Shown here: positions 7,008 to 14,349 of the stretch, one piece after another
Layout: each line of letters opens with the position of its first letter
Numbering within the stretch: the first letter of the stretch is position 1
Assembly: GCA_947599835.1 (NCBI GenBank)
Contig: CANQFQ010000006.1
Location: 1-64,000 of the forward strand
Direction: 5' to 3'
DNA length: 64,000 bases
Origin: an uncultured Bacilli bacterium
Lineage (GTDB): Bacteria; Bacillota_I; Bacilli_A; RFN20; CAG-631
Translations under genes and position numbers: made by a program
Notes under the pieces: model-generated
Seen by the model: only the letters and a program-made list of their open reading frames with translations
Databases searched by the model: none
Told to the model about the DNA's origin: nothing

Positions 7008-7961
7008 ATGGAGTATGTTTTAAACTTTAAAGATTATCATTTGAATATTGCTGAAATTTGTGCTTTTTATGGTACTAATGATCAAAACATTAAACAGATT
7101 GAGAAGTATTTTAAAGTGCAATTTCATGGTCATGGTGAATCGTTAATCGTTCAATATGATCAAGAAAGTGTTGCCGAACAATTAAAGCAATTATTCGATT
7201 TAATGGTTGAAAAAATTAAGTCTGGAACAGAATTAGATGAAATTTTATTAAACCAATTGATTCGTGGTATTGAAAATCATCATCATTTTAATGATGAAAA
7301 TATAAAATTTGTTTCGACATATCAAAAAAAATCTATTCATCCTAAAACAGCTGCACAAGTAACATACTTTCATGCTTTAGAAGAAAATACCATTATTTTC
7401 GCTACAGGCGCAGCAGGTACAGGTAAAACTTATCTTGCCGTAGCTTATGCTTTAGATCAATTAAAGAAAAAAAAGATTCAAAAAATAATTATTACTCGAC
7501 CTATTGTTGAGGCTGGTGAAAATTTAGGCTTTCTGCCTGGAGAACTTAAAGAAAAAGTAGATCCTTATTTAATTCCAATTTATGATGCATTAAACGATAT
7601 TTTAGGAAAAGAACAAGCTCAAAATTATCTTGAAAAAGAAATGATTGAAATTGCACCTTTAGCCTATATGCGCGGCAGAACATTAAGTGATGCTTTCGTG
7701 ATTTTAGATGAAGCGCAAAATACGACGCCGATTCAAATGAAAATGTTTTTGACAAGATTAGGGAATCATGCAAAAATGGTAATTACCGGTGATGAATCTC
7801 AAATTGACTTAAAAAATCCAAAATTATGTGGACTCTTGCATGCCAAAAAAATACTTCAAAATATTGATCAAATTGCTTTTATTGAATTTACTGCGGCCAA
7901 TGTGATAAGAAATCCTTTGGTGGGCAAAATTATTGAAGCATACGAAAAAAATAACGAATAA
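7008..7961 (+). CDS. phoH: PhoH family ATPase
   Basis: A 317-residue PhoH/YqfF-family protein with P-loop ATPase fold, linked to RNA metabolism. Walker A is GAAGTGKT, Walker B is VILDEAQNT, and the family motifs ITRPIVEAGENLGFLPG and MRGRTLSDAF are present. The N-terminal 80 or so residues form the usual small extra domain. ATG 7008 is preceded by AAAGGA at about 10 nt. In Bacillus ybeY follows phoH; here a terminator comes directly after the stop. Confidence 0.93.
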   Translation: MEYVLNFKDYHLNIAEICAFYGTNDQNIKQIEKYFKVQFHGHGESLIVQYDQESVAEQLKQLFDLMVEKIKSGTELDEILLNQLIRGIENHHHFNDENIKFVSTYQKKSIHPKTAAQVTYFHALEENTIIFATGAAGTGKTYLAVAYALDQLKKKKIQKIIITRPIVEAGENLGFLPGELKEKVDPYLIPIYDALNDILGKEQAQNYLEKEMIEIAPLAYMRGRTLSDAFVILDEAQNTTPIQMKMFLTRLGNHAKMVITGDESQIDLKNPKLCGLLHAKKILQNIDQIAFIEFTAANVIRNPLVGKIIEAYEKNNE

Positions 7962-7999
7962 AAGGCGGCTTATTCATTTGTATGAATGAGTCGCCTTTT
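7961..7999. terminator. Bidirectional terminator between phoH and nfo
   Basis: AAAGGCG-G-CTTATTCAT pairs with ATGAATGAG-T-CGCCTTT around a TTGT loop. T-rich ends are present in both directions, so it can serve phoH on the plus strand and nfo on the minus strand. Confidence 0.85.
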
Positions 8000-8004
8000 G
8001 ACAT

Positions 8005-8919
8005 TTATTTTGTTTGGTAATAATTCCATACATGATTCATTAAATTAGGATCAAATTGTTGCTTACGAAGCATTTCGATTTCAAAACGATAAGGAGGATA
8101 ACTGACTTTAGAATTTTCTAAAGAATAAGAAATCCAAGGAGTTTCTAAGATAAAAATTTTGTCTTGTAATAAAGGGTGATGGATAAAAGCGCACAACGCA
8201 TCAAAGCCAATTTGTCCATAGCCAATATTTGCATGACGATCTTTTTTATCCCCACACAAATTTTTAGAGTCATTAAGATGGCAAACTTTTAATTTATCAA
8301 GGCCGATAATATTATCAAATTGTTCGAGTAAAACGTCAATATTTTGAATATCATAACCGGCATCATGAATATGACAGGTATCTAAACAAACGCCAATTGA
8401 ATTTTGATTTTTAATACCAGATATCATTTGTTTTATTTCTTCAAAAGAAATACCTATTTCACTACCTTTTCCGGCCATTGTTTCAATTAATATTGTAATG
8501 TTTGGATATTTCGTTGTCACTTGATTCAATCCTTCAATCACATGATGAATAGCAAGATTTCGATCTGCTTTTAATGCACTTCCGGGATGTAAAACGAGAT
8601 ACTTACAGCCAATAGTTAATGTGCGTTCTATTTCAGTGGTCAACAAGCGTAAGGAAAGTTGATATTTTTCATCATCTTCACAATTAGCTAGATTAATTAA
8701 ATAAGGAGCGTGCACGATAACATTTTCGATATGCATATCGTGTTCTTTTAAAAATTGTTGAGCCTCTTTGATTTTTAATTGATTTACATTTGTCCGAATT
8801 GTATTTTGAGGTGCTCCAGTATAAAACATAAAAGTGTTTGCTTGATAACTTAGTGCTTCTTTGCAAGAACCTAATAAATATTCTGGAGAGGACATACCCA
8901 CATGAGAGCCTAAAAGCAT
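8005..8919 (-). CDS. nfo: Endonuclease IV (AP endonuclease)
   Basis: Nfo cleaves DNA 5' of abasic sites in base excision repair. It is a 304-residue TIM barrel with the family zinc ligands visible in context: IVHAPYLINLA, LVLHPGSALK, IETMAGKGSEIG, VCLDTCHIHDAGYD, VCHLNDSKNLCGDKKDRHANIGYG and ILETPW. It ends the cshB-nfo pair, starting 3 nt after the cshB stop. The same pair (yqfR-yqfS) occurs in B. subtilis. Confidence 0.95.
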   Translation of the reverse strand: MLLGSHVGMSSPEYLLGSCKEALSYQANTFMFYTGAPQNTIRTNVNQLKIKEAQQFLKEHDMHIENVIVHAPYLINLANCEDDEKYQLSLRLLTTEIERTLTIGCKYLVLHPGSALKADRNLAIHHVIEGLNQVTTKYPNITILIETMAGKGSEIGISFEEIKQMISGIKNQNSIGVCLDTCHIHDAGYDIQNIDVLLEQFDNIIGLDKLKVCHLNDSKNLCGDKKDRHANIGYGQIGFDALCAFIHHPLLQDKIFILETPWISYSLENSKVSYPPYRFEIEMLRKQQFDPNLMNHVWNYYQTK

Positions 8920-8922
8920 TTT

Positions 8923-10296
8923 TTATTTTCCTCCTTTATCATTCTTTGCTTGAATTGCTCGTTGTATTTGTCGTTTTTTAATATCTTTTTGAATCATTTC
9001 ACGCCGATGTTTTTTTTTGATTTTATCAATTTGAGTTCTGACTTTCTTTTTATAATTAGGCTTAACTTTTTGTTTTTTACTTTGAACGATTACTTTTTTT
9101 ATTTCCAAGTCTAACTCATTGATTTTTTTGGGAGTTCTTTTTGACCTAGAATTATAATCTTTTAAAACAACCCATTGATTATTTTTAATTTCTTGATGAG
9201 AAAAATGGATTCCCATCCCAATTAATTTTTGAATCACTTCATTATCTTGCTTATGGTATAGCGAAATACATTGTCCTTTAACATTATTTCTACCACATCG
9301 ACCGGCTCTATGCATATAGAAATCTAAATTATTTTTAGGAAATGATAAAGAAATAACATGGCTCACACCACTAATATCTATCCCGCGACTCGCAATATCG
9401 CTAGCTACAATATATTTGAATTCTCCATTTAATGATTTTTTTATGTTTCTTTTCCGTTCCCGTGATTGTAAATCGCCATGAATCATGGCAACATTATAGC
9501 CTTCTTCTATTAAATATTCATAGATTTTTTCCACTTCTTTTTTAGTGTTTGCGAAAATTAAACAAACATAAGGATTAATATTTTTTAATATTAATGATAA
9601 AGTTTCAAGTGTCGTTTTTCCCCGGCAAGGAAAAAGAATATGTTCAATGTCTTGATGTTCCACATTTTTTTCATCTTCTAATAAAATAGGATTTTTTAAA
9701 TATTTTTTTAAAAAAGGTCGTATTCCTACAGGAATCGTTGCACTGAAGATCATAATATGAACGTTTTTATCGACTAAAGAAGCAATTCTATCTACTTCAT
9801 TAAGGAATCCCATTTCCAATGTCATATCTGCTTCATCAATCACTAAAGTGTTTACCTTAGATAAGTCAATAGCACCCGTATCAATCGTTAAATTTTTAAT
9901 TTTTTCGGGTGTTCCAATTAAGATTTGAGGTGTAGGACTTAGTTTATTTAAATCACGTTTTGAATCTTGGCCACCCGTAAGACATGTGATTTTTATTTTC
10001 GAAAAATTTAATTTAAAAAATTCTTTACATGTTTGAAAAATTTGTAAAGCTAGTTCTCTTGTGGGTAACAAAATAATACATTGTAAATTCGGATCATTCA
10101 CTTCTAAACGATTTGCTATTGGAATTAAAAATGAATGTGTTTTTCCGCTTCCTGTTTTTCCTTTGCCAATTAAATTAATTTTTTTTAATGCAACTGGAAT
10201 CACTAAATCTTGAATTTTTGTAGGCTTTTTAAAACCGATATTTTCTATCGACGCTAAAACTTCTTGTTTTAAACCATAATTGTTAAAGTTAGGCAT
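8923..10296 (-). CDS. cshB: DEAD-box RNA helicase, CshB-like
   Basis: An ATP-dependent RNA helicase for cold adaptation and RNA or ribosome remodelling. Motifs are in order: a Q-motif region, GKTGSGKT (motif I), PTRELA, DEAD within VIDEADMTLEMGF, SAT, a C-terminal RecA domain with ASDIASRGIDI, and HRAGRCGR. The last 75 or so residues are very rich in lysine and arginine, an RNA-binding tail. The 457-residue length and the position beside nfo match B. subtilis CshB (YqfR). Confidence 0.9.
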   Translation of the reverse strand: MPNFNNYGLKQEVLASIENIGFKKPTKIQDLVIPVALKKINLIGKGKTGSGKTHSFLIPIANRLEVNDPNLQCIILLPTRELALQIFQTCKEFFKLNFSKIKITCLTGGQDSKRDLNKLSPTPQILIGTPEKIKNLTIDTGAIDLSKVNTLVIDEADMTLEMGFLNEVDRIASLVDKNVHIMIFSATIPVGIRPFLKKYLKNPILLEDEKNVEHQDIEHILFPCRGKTTLETLSLILKNINPYVCLIFANTKKEVEKIYEYLIEEGYNVAMIHGDLQSRERKRNIKKSLNGEFKYIVASDIASRGIDISGVSHVISLSFPKNNLDFYMHRAGRCGRNNVKGQCISLYHKQDNEVIQKLIGMGIHFSHQEIKNNQWVVLKDYNSRSKRTPKKINELDLEIKKVIVQSKKQKVKPNYKKKVRTQIDKIKKKHRREMIQKDIKKRQIQRAIQAKNDKGGK

Positions 10297-10328
10297 AACA
10301 TCACCGCTTTCAACTAGTATTATATAAC

Positions 10329-10357
10329 AAAACGCAACTAATTCCTAGTTGCGTTTT
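10329..10357 (-). terminator. Terminator after the YdjG-like gene
   Basis: AAAACGCAACT and AGTTGCGTTTT form an 11-bp perfect stem with a 7-nt loop. On the minus strand it is followed by TTTTGTT, so it ends the transcript of the gene that stops at 10363. Confidence 0.8.
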
Positions 10358-10362
10358 ATGAT

Positions 10363-11535
10363 TTAAGAAAGAAAAAAATAATTAAACATTAAAATAAGTG
10401 CAATGATAATGAAGATAATTATAAAAACAAATATCGTAATTTTAACTGGAGATTTAGGATAATCTCCATAAAATTGTCCGGTTTGACCATTAATGACGAA
10501 ATGATAAGTGTTTTTACTTCCTTTAATTTTATAAGAACCGTTATACATTGGACATAATAATTGTTTAAATTTGACATTTTTATAATTTGTGTTAATTTTT
10601 AACGAACTAATGGTATCGCCACCGATTTCTTTCGTAATTTTATGTTTTAAAATATTAGACATTACATTTTTAGCCCGATTAAATCCATCCACTAAATCCA
10701 AAGAAGCGCGTTCCGCTTGATAACCTAGTAAATATTTTTCATCATACTTAATAGAATTTTTAAGATTATAAAAGCCAACTTGATCAATATATTTATCTAA
10801 AACATTTTTTGATGCTCGAATGACAATATCATCAAAAAAATATGGCATTGTTCCATGAACAGGAGTCCAATGAATTCTTCTTTCTTGAACCATTTCGACA
10901 TGTCCGTTTGAAGTGTGTCTAGAAACAGTTACATAATAATAATCACCACGCATCGCAGAATAAGTACTATTCGTGTTTGCATCATAAGTCCATATCGGCA
11001 TATAAAATGCATGATATAGAGGATGGAGAATTCCATTTTTTATTTTATTTGGTGCCCAAAATCTCTTTTTAATCCATTTTTTGAAAAGTTGATTATTATC
11101 CTCTATTGAAATTTGAAAAGGAATTACACCTTCAATGTGAATGTTTTCATTTTCTTCCATTGTTTGCTTAATGGTTTTATTTGAACCACAAAATGGACAA
11201 GTTGCGGTCAAATCATTTTTATCGATAATAATGAGGGCACCACATTCTTCACAACGAGCATAAATCTTGGTTTCTTTGTTAATAGAATTTTCGGCATTTT
11301 TTTGATAGGTTTGCAAATAAGTCATAAAATCGTTTTCTTCGACTTCTTGATTGGATTTTGGAATTTCAAAAACAGATCCGCAACTATCACAAATTAAACA
11401 TTGATTTTTAGGATCGAATCGTAAAGTTGATCCACAATTTAAACATTTTCCCTTAATTACTTCAGTTAAATTGTTTGCTTCAAATTCTTTGTTTGTAGTA
11501 TGTAATTCCATTGCTTTTTTTTCATTTTCATCCAT
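10363..11535 (-). CDS. Zinc-ribbon membrane protein, YdjG-like
   Basis: A 390-residue protein with two N-terminal zinc ribbons (CLNCGSTLRF with CLICDSCG, then CEECGALI with CPFCGS), a central domain of about 200 residues (HALYHAFYMPIW-like stretch, VHGTMPYFFDDI) and one C-terminal membrane helix. The architecture resembles B. subtilis YdjG, which with YdjH and the SPFH protein YdjI anchors PspA at the membrane during envelope stress. The next gene upstream is the YdjI-like SPFH protein. Start at ATG 11535, behind GAGGGG. Family placement is inferred from architecture and the neighbour. Confidence 0.6.
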   Translation of the reverse strand: MDENEKKAMELHTTNKEFEANNLTEVIKGKCLNCGSTLRFDPKNQCLICDSCGSVFEIPKSNQEVEENDFMTYLQTYQKNAENSINKETKIYARCEECGALIIIDKNDLTATCPFCGSNKTIKQTMEENENIHIEGVIPFQISIEDNNQLFKKWIKKRFWAPNKIKNGILHPLYHAFYMPIWTYDANTNSTYSAMRGDYYYVTVSRHTSNGHVEMVQERRIHWTPVHGTMPYFFDDIVIRASKNVLDKYIDQVGFYNLKNSIKYDEKYLLGYQAERASLDLVDGFNRAKNVMSNILKHKITKEIGGDTISSLKINTNYKNVKFKQLLCPMYNGSYKIKGSKNTYHFVINGQTGQFYGDYPKSPVKITIFVFIIIFIIIALILMFNYFFLS

Positions 11536-11601
11536 TCTTAATGTCCCCTCTCTATTCGTAAAAGTAAAAATGCAATCGGTCGATTGCATTTAAATAAAAT
11601 T

Positions 11602-12711
11602 TTATTTTAATGTTTCACCACAATTAGGACAGAACTTAGCATTTTCTGGAATTTTTGCATGACATTTTGGACATTCTTTATCGCGTAGCACTTGAGCAGC
11701 CCCACATTCTGGACAAAATTTTGTACCAGATGGAATTTCTTTGCCACATTTTATACATTTGACTTTCGTAGGGTGAAGTAATTGTCCGCATTCAGCACAA
11801 AATTTAGCACTAGATGCATTTTCTTTGCCACAATTAGGACAGATGATTTTAGCTTCATTTGTCGATTGATTCATGACTTCTCCCATCATTTTTCCAAAGC
11901 CAATACCTGCACCCAATCCTATACCGACACCTGCAGTACCACTAGGATTATTTGCAGCGTCTTTAATAGAATCAGCCGCTTGAAATTTTGCATAGGCATT
12001 TAAATCTCCAATAGCAGCCATTGAAGAACGTTTATCGATTGCTTTTTCAACTTCTTCAGGTAAGGAAATATTTTCAACAATAACAGAAGTTGTAGTCAAT
12101 CCAATTTGATTTAAATGTTCACGAACTTTTTCTGCTGTGCCTTTGCCGATTTCATCATACATTGTAGCAATGTCTAAAATAGGCATTTTTGTTTCTGCTA
12201 TAAAATCACTAAAAGAAGAAACAACAATTGTTTTAATGTGATCTTGAATATCTTTAGTAGAATAAGATGGCAAAGTACCAAAAATTTCTTTTAAGAAGAT
12301 GGCTGCATCATTTATTTTTATGGAATAATTTCCAAAGGCTCTAATTCTAACCATACCGAATTCAGTATCACGTTTCATGATAGGGTTAGACGTTCCCCAT
12401 TTTAAATTTGTAAATTGACGTGTATTAACGAAATAAACTTCAGCTTTAAATGGAGAATTGAAATCATATTTCCATGACAAAAGTTTTGTCATTACGGGTA
12501 AATTTGCCGTTGTTAATTGGTAACGACCTTCATTAAAAATATCAGTAATGATACCTTCATTTACAAAGATAGCAACTTGAGATGCACGAACGGTTAATTG
12601 AGCACCATTTTTAATTTCGTTTCCTTCACAAGGGAAACGATAAACCATATCTTGAGAATTTGTATCTTGCCAATCAATTACATTAATCAATTGTTTTTTA
12701 AAAAAACCCAT
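11602..12711 (-). CDS. SPFH/Band 7 protein with C-terminal zinc ribbons, YdjI-like
   Basis: A 369-residue SPFH-domain protein of the virion core protein/YdjI type. The N-terminus (MGFFKKQLINVIDW) lacks a transmembrane helix and suits peripheral membrane binding. The SPFH core spans about residues 25-230, then a glycine-rich stretch (GVGIGLGAGIGFG), then three four-cysteine zinc ribbons of the CxxCG...FCxxCG type. Relatives scaffold membrane microdomains and envelope-stress complexes. Start at ATG 12711, 6 nt after GAGGTG. It is transcribed just ahead of the YdjG-like gene. No PspA or YdjH gene is beside them. Confidence 0.7.
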   Translation of the reverse strand: MGFFKKQLINVIDWQDTNSQDMVYRFPCEGNEIKNGAQLTVRASQVAIFVNEGIITDIFNEGRYQLTTANLPVMTKLLSWKYDFNSPFKAEVYFVNTRQFTNLKWGTSNPIMKRDTEFGMVRIRAFGNYSIKINDAAIFLKEIFGTLPSYSTKDIQDHIKTIVVSSFSDFIAETKMPILDIATMYDEIGKGTAEKVREHLNQIGLTTTSVIVENISLPEEVEKAIDKRSSMAAIGDLNAYAKFQAADSIKDAANNPSGTAGVGIGLGAGIGFGKMMGEVMNQSTNEAKIICPNCGKENASSAKFCAECGQLLHPTKVKCIKCGKEIPSGTKFCPECGAAQVLRDKECPKCHAKIPENAKFCPNCGETLK

Positions 12712-12770
12712 AACAGTCACCTCTTTCGACCCTATTATACAATACTTTTATTTAATATTAAATAAAAAAA

Positions 12771-13505
12771 TTACAAAGTCGCATTTTCGAACCATTTCAT
12801 ATTTTTTAAGCTATCTTGTAAATAAACAAAAGGATCTATTTGAATATTTTCGGCTTCTAAAATGCACCATTTTAATTCATATTGATTCACTTTTTTAAAA
12901 ACAGACTGCATATCTACGATTCCGTGACCAATCACAGGAACATCTTTGGAAACATTTTCAAAATTAGAAGCATCTTTAATATGAATTAAAGAAAGATTAT
13001 TATGATAATCATCTAGTGTTTTCTCAATATTTTGCTTAGCAATCGTCAGCCAACAAACATCGAATTCGAGTGATATATCAGGAATGTTTTGATATAAATA
13101 ATGGATAAAATTATGATTATCTTTAAACTCGTGGGCATGATTATGATAACCTAAAGTTATAGAATAAGGTTTTAAAAAATCTTGCAAATTTTGTAATTCA
13201 AGTAAGATATTGGCGCCATTATTTAGCCAACTTTCATAAGAAATATAAGGAACTATAACATAGGAAATATTCAGTTTTAAAAAATAGGAAAGAGAATTTT
13301 TAATATCATTGATACCCAAATGACAAGAAATCGCTTTTAAATGATATTTATTTAATAAACTTTGAATTTCTTCGGGTGTATATTGATAAAAACTTGCAAA
13401 TTCTACACCTTCATATCCCGCTTCATGAATCATTTTCAAAGCTTTTTCTAAGCCATTTTGTTGAATATAATTAGATAAAGAATATAATTGAACCGCATAA
13501 TTCAT
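12771..13505 (-). CDS. Sugar phosphate isomerase/epimerase (TIM barrel)
   Basis: A 244-residue protein of the xylose-isomerase-like TIM barrel family. Typical patterns are GYEGVEFASF, YHNHAHEF, LEFDVCWL, LIHIKD and IGHGIVDM, which supply the acidic and histidine metal ligands of the family. Substrate cannot be read from the sequence; relatives act on inositol, hydroxypyruvate or ketoses. The stop of the next gene upstream (the rRNA methyltransferase, 13507) is one base away, so they are co-transcribed. Confidence 0.75.
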   Translation of the reverse strand: MNYAVQLYSLSNYIQQNGLEKALKMIHEAGYEGVEFASFYQYTPEEIQSLLNKYHLKAISCHLGINDIKNSLSYFLKLNISYVIVPYISYESWLNNGANILLELQNLQDFLKPYSITLGYHNHAHEFKDNHNFIHYLYQNIPDISLEFDVCWLTIAKQNIEKTLDDYHNNLSLIHIKDASNFENVSKDVPVIGHGIVDMQSVFKKVNQYELKWCILEAENIQIDPFVYLQDSLKNMKWFENATL

Positions 13506-13506
13506 T

Positions 13507-14349
13507 TTATTTTCCTCCTTTTTTATAAATCAAAATAATAAATGAAATTGTCGTTTCAAGTTCATTTAATGCATACAAGTTTTTTATTGCTTCTTTAGAG
13601 GTTTTGTAATAATAAGGGGTCATCATGAATAAATCATGAATCCTTTCTTGGCTTTCTAATTTAATTTTATCTTCAATTTCTATTTTGTCAATGAAAGAAA
13701 AATTAGGAATATCAAGATCTTTCAATTGATTTAAAATAACCTTTTCATATAACACACTTTTTAATTCTAATAAGTGATTTTTTCCGGGTAAAACACGAAT
13801 ATAGATTCCATTTTCTTTTAACACACGACAAAATTCTTTATCAATCATCGGTGCAAAGCAATTTAACATAATATCAAATGATGTATTTAAATAGGGAAGA
13901 AACATTAAATTTCCGATACAGTAATTGATATTTTCTAATTTTAATTGTTTGGCTGTTTTAGAGGCCTCGATAATGGCTCTTTTAGATAAATCAATGCCAT
14001 AAGTGACAAACGAAAAATCTTTAGAAATATTTTGATGAATATAGTTGGTATAATAGCCTTCTCCACATGCAAGGTCGCAAAAGATGGTATAATCCTTTAA
14101 ATTCATTTTAATAATTTCTACAAGTTTTTTGCGTAAAATAGCATAATAATTTTGACTTAAAAAACGTTTCCGAGCCAAAATCATTTCGGGCCTGTCACCA
14201 GGAAAAGAGGAATGGATTTGATTTGCTAATAAAAAATTAGCATATCCATATTTGGAAATGTCATAGGTATGGTGTAGCGAACATTGATATAATTTTTCTT
14301 CTTTAAATAAACTGCTTTGGCAAACTGGACATTTATAAATCGTTTTCAT
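13507..14349 (-). CDS. 23S rRNA (guanine) methyltransferase, RlmA-like
   Basis: A 280-residue SAM-dependent methyltransferase. The N-terminal zinc finger (YKCPVCQSSL ... YQCSLHHTYDISKYGYANFL) and the SAM motif (FCDLACGEGYYTNYI) match the RlmA/RrmA family, which methylates N1 of a guanine in helix 35 of 23S rRNA. Family members differ in target base (745 or 748), which I cannot tell here. It overlaps the VanZ-Ig gene by 4 nt (ATGA), so translation is coupled. Confidence 0.8.
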   Translation of the reverse strand: MKTIYKCPVCQSSLFKEEKLYQCSLHHTYDISKYGYANFLLANQIHSSFPGDRPEMILARKRFLSQNYYAILRKKLVEIIKMNLKDYTIFCDLACGEGYYTNYIHQNISKDFSFVTYGIDLSKRAIIEASKTAKQLKLENINYCIGNLMFLPYLNTSFDIMLNCFAPMIDKEFCRVLKENGIYIRVLPGKNHLLELKSVLYEKVILNQLKDLDIPNFSFIDKIEIEDKIKLESQERIHDLFMMTPYYYKTSKEAIKNLYALNELETTISFIILIYKKGGK

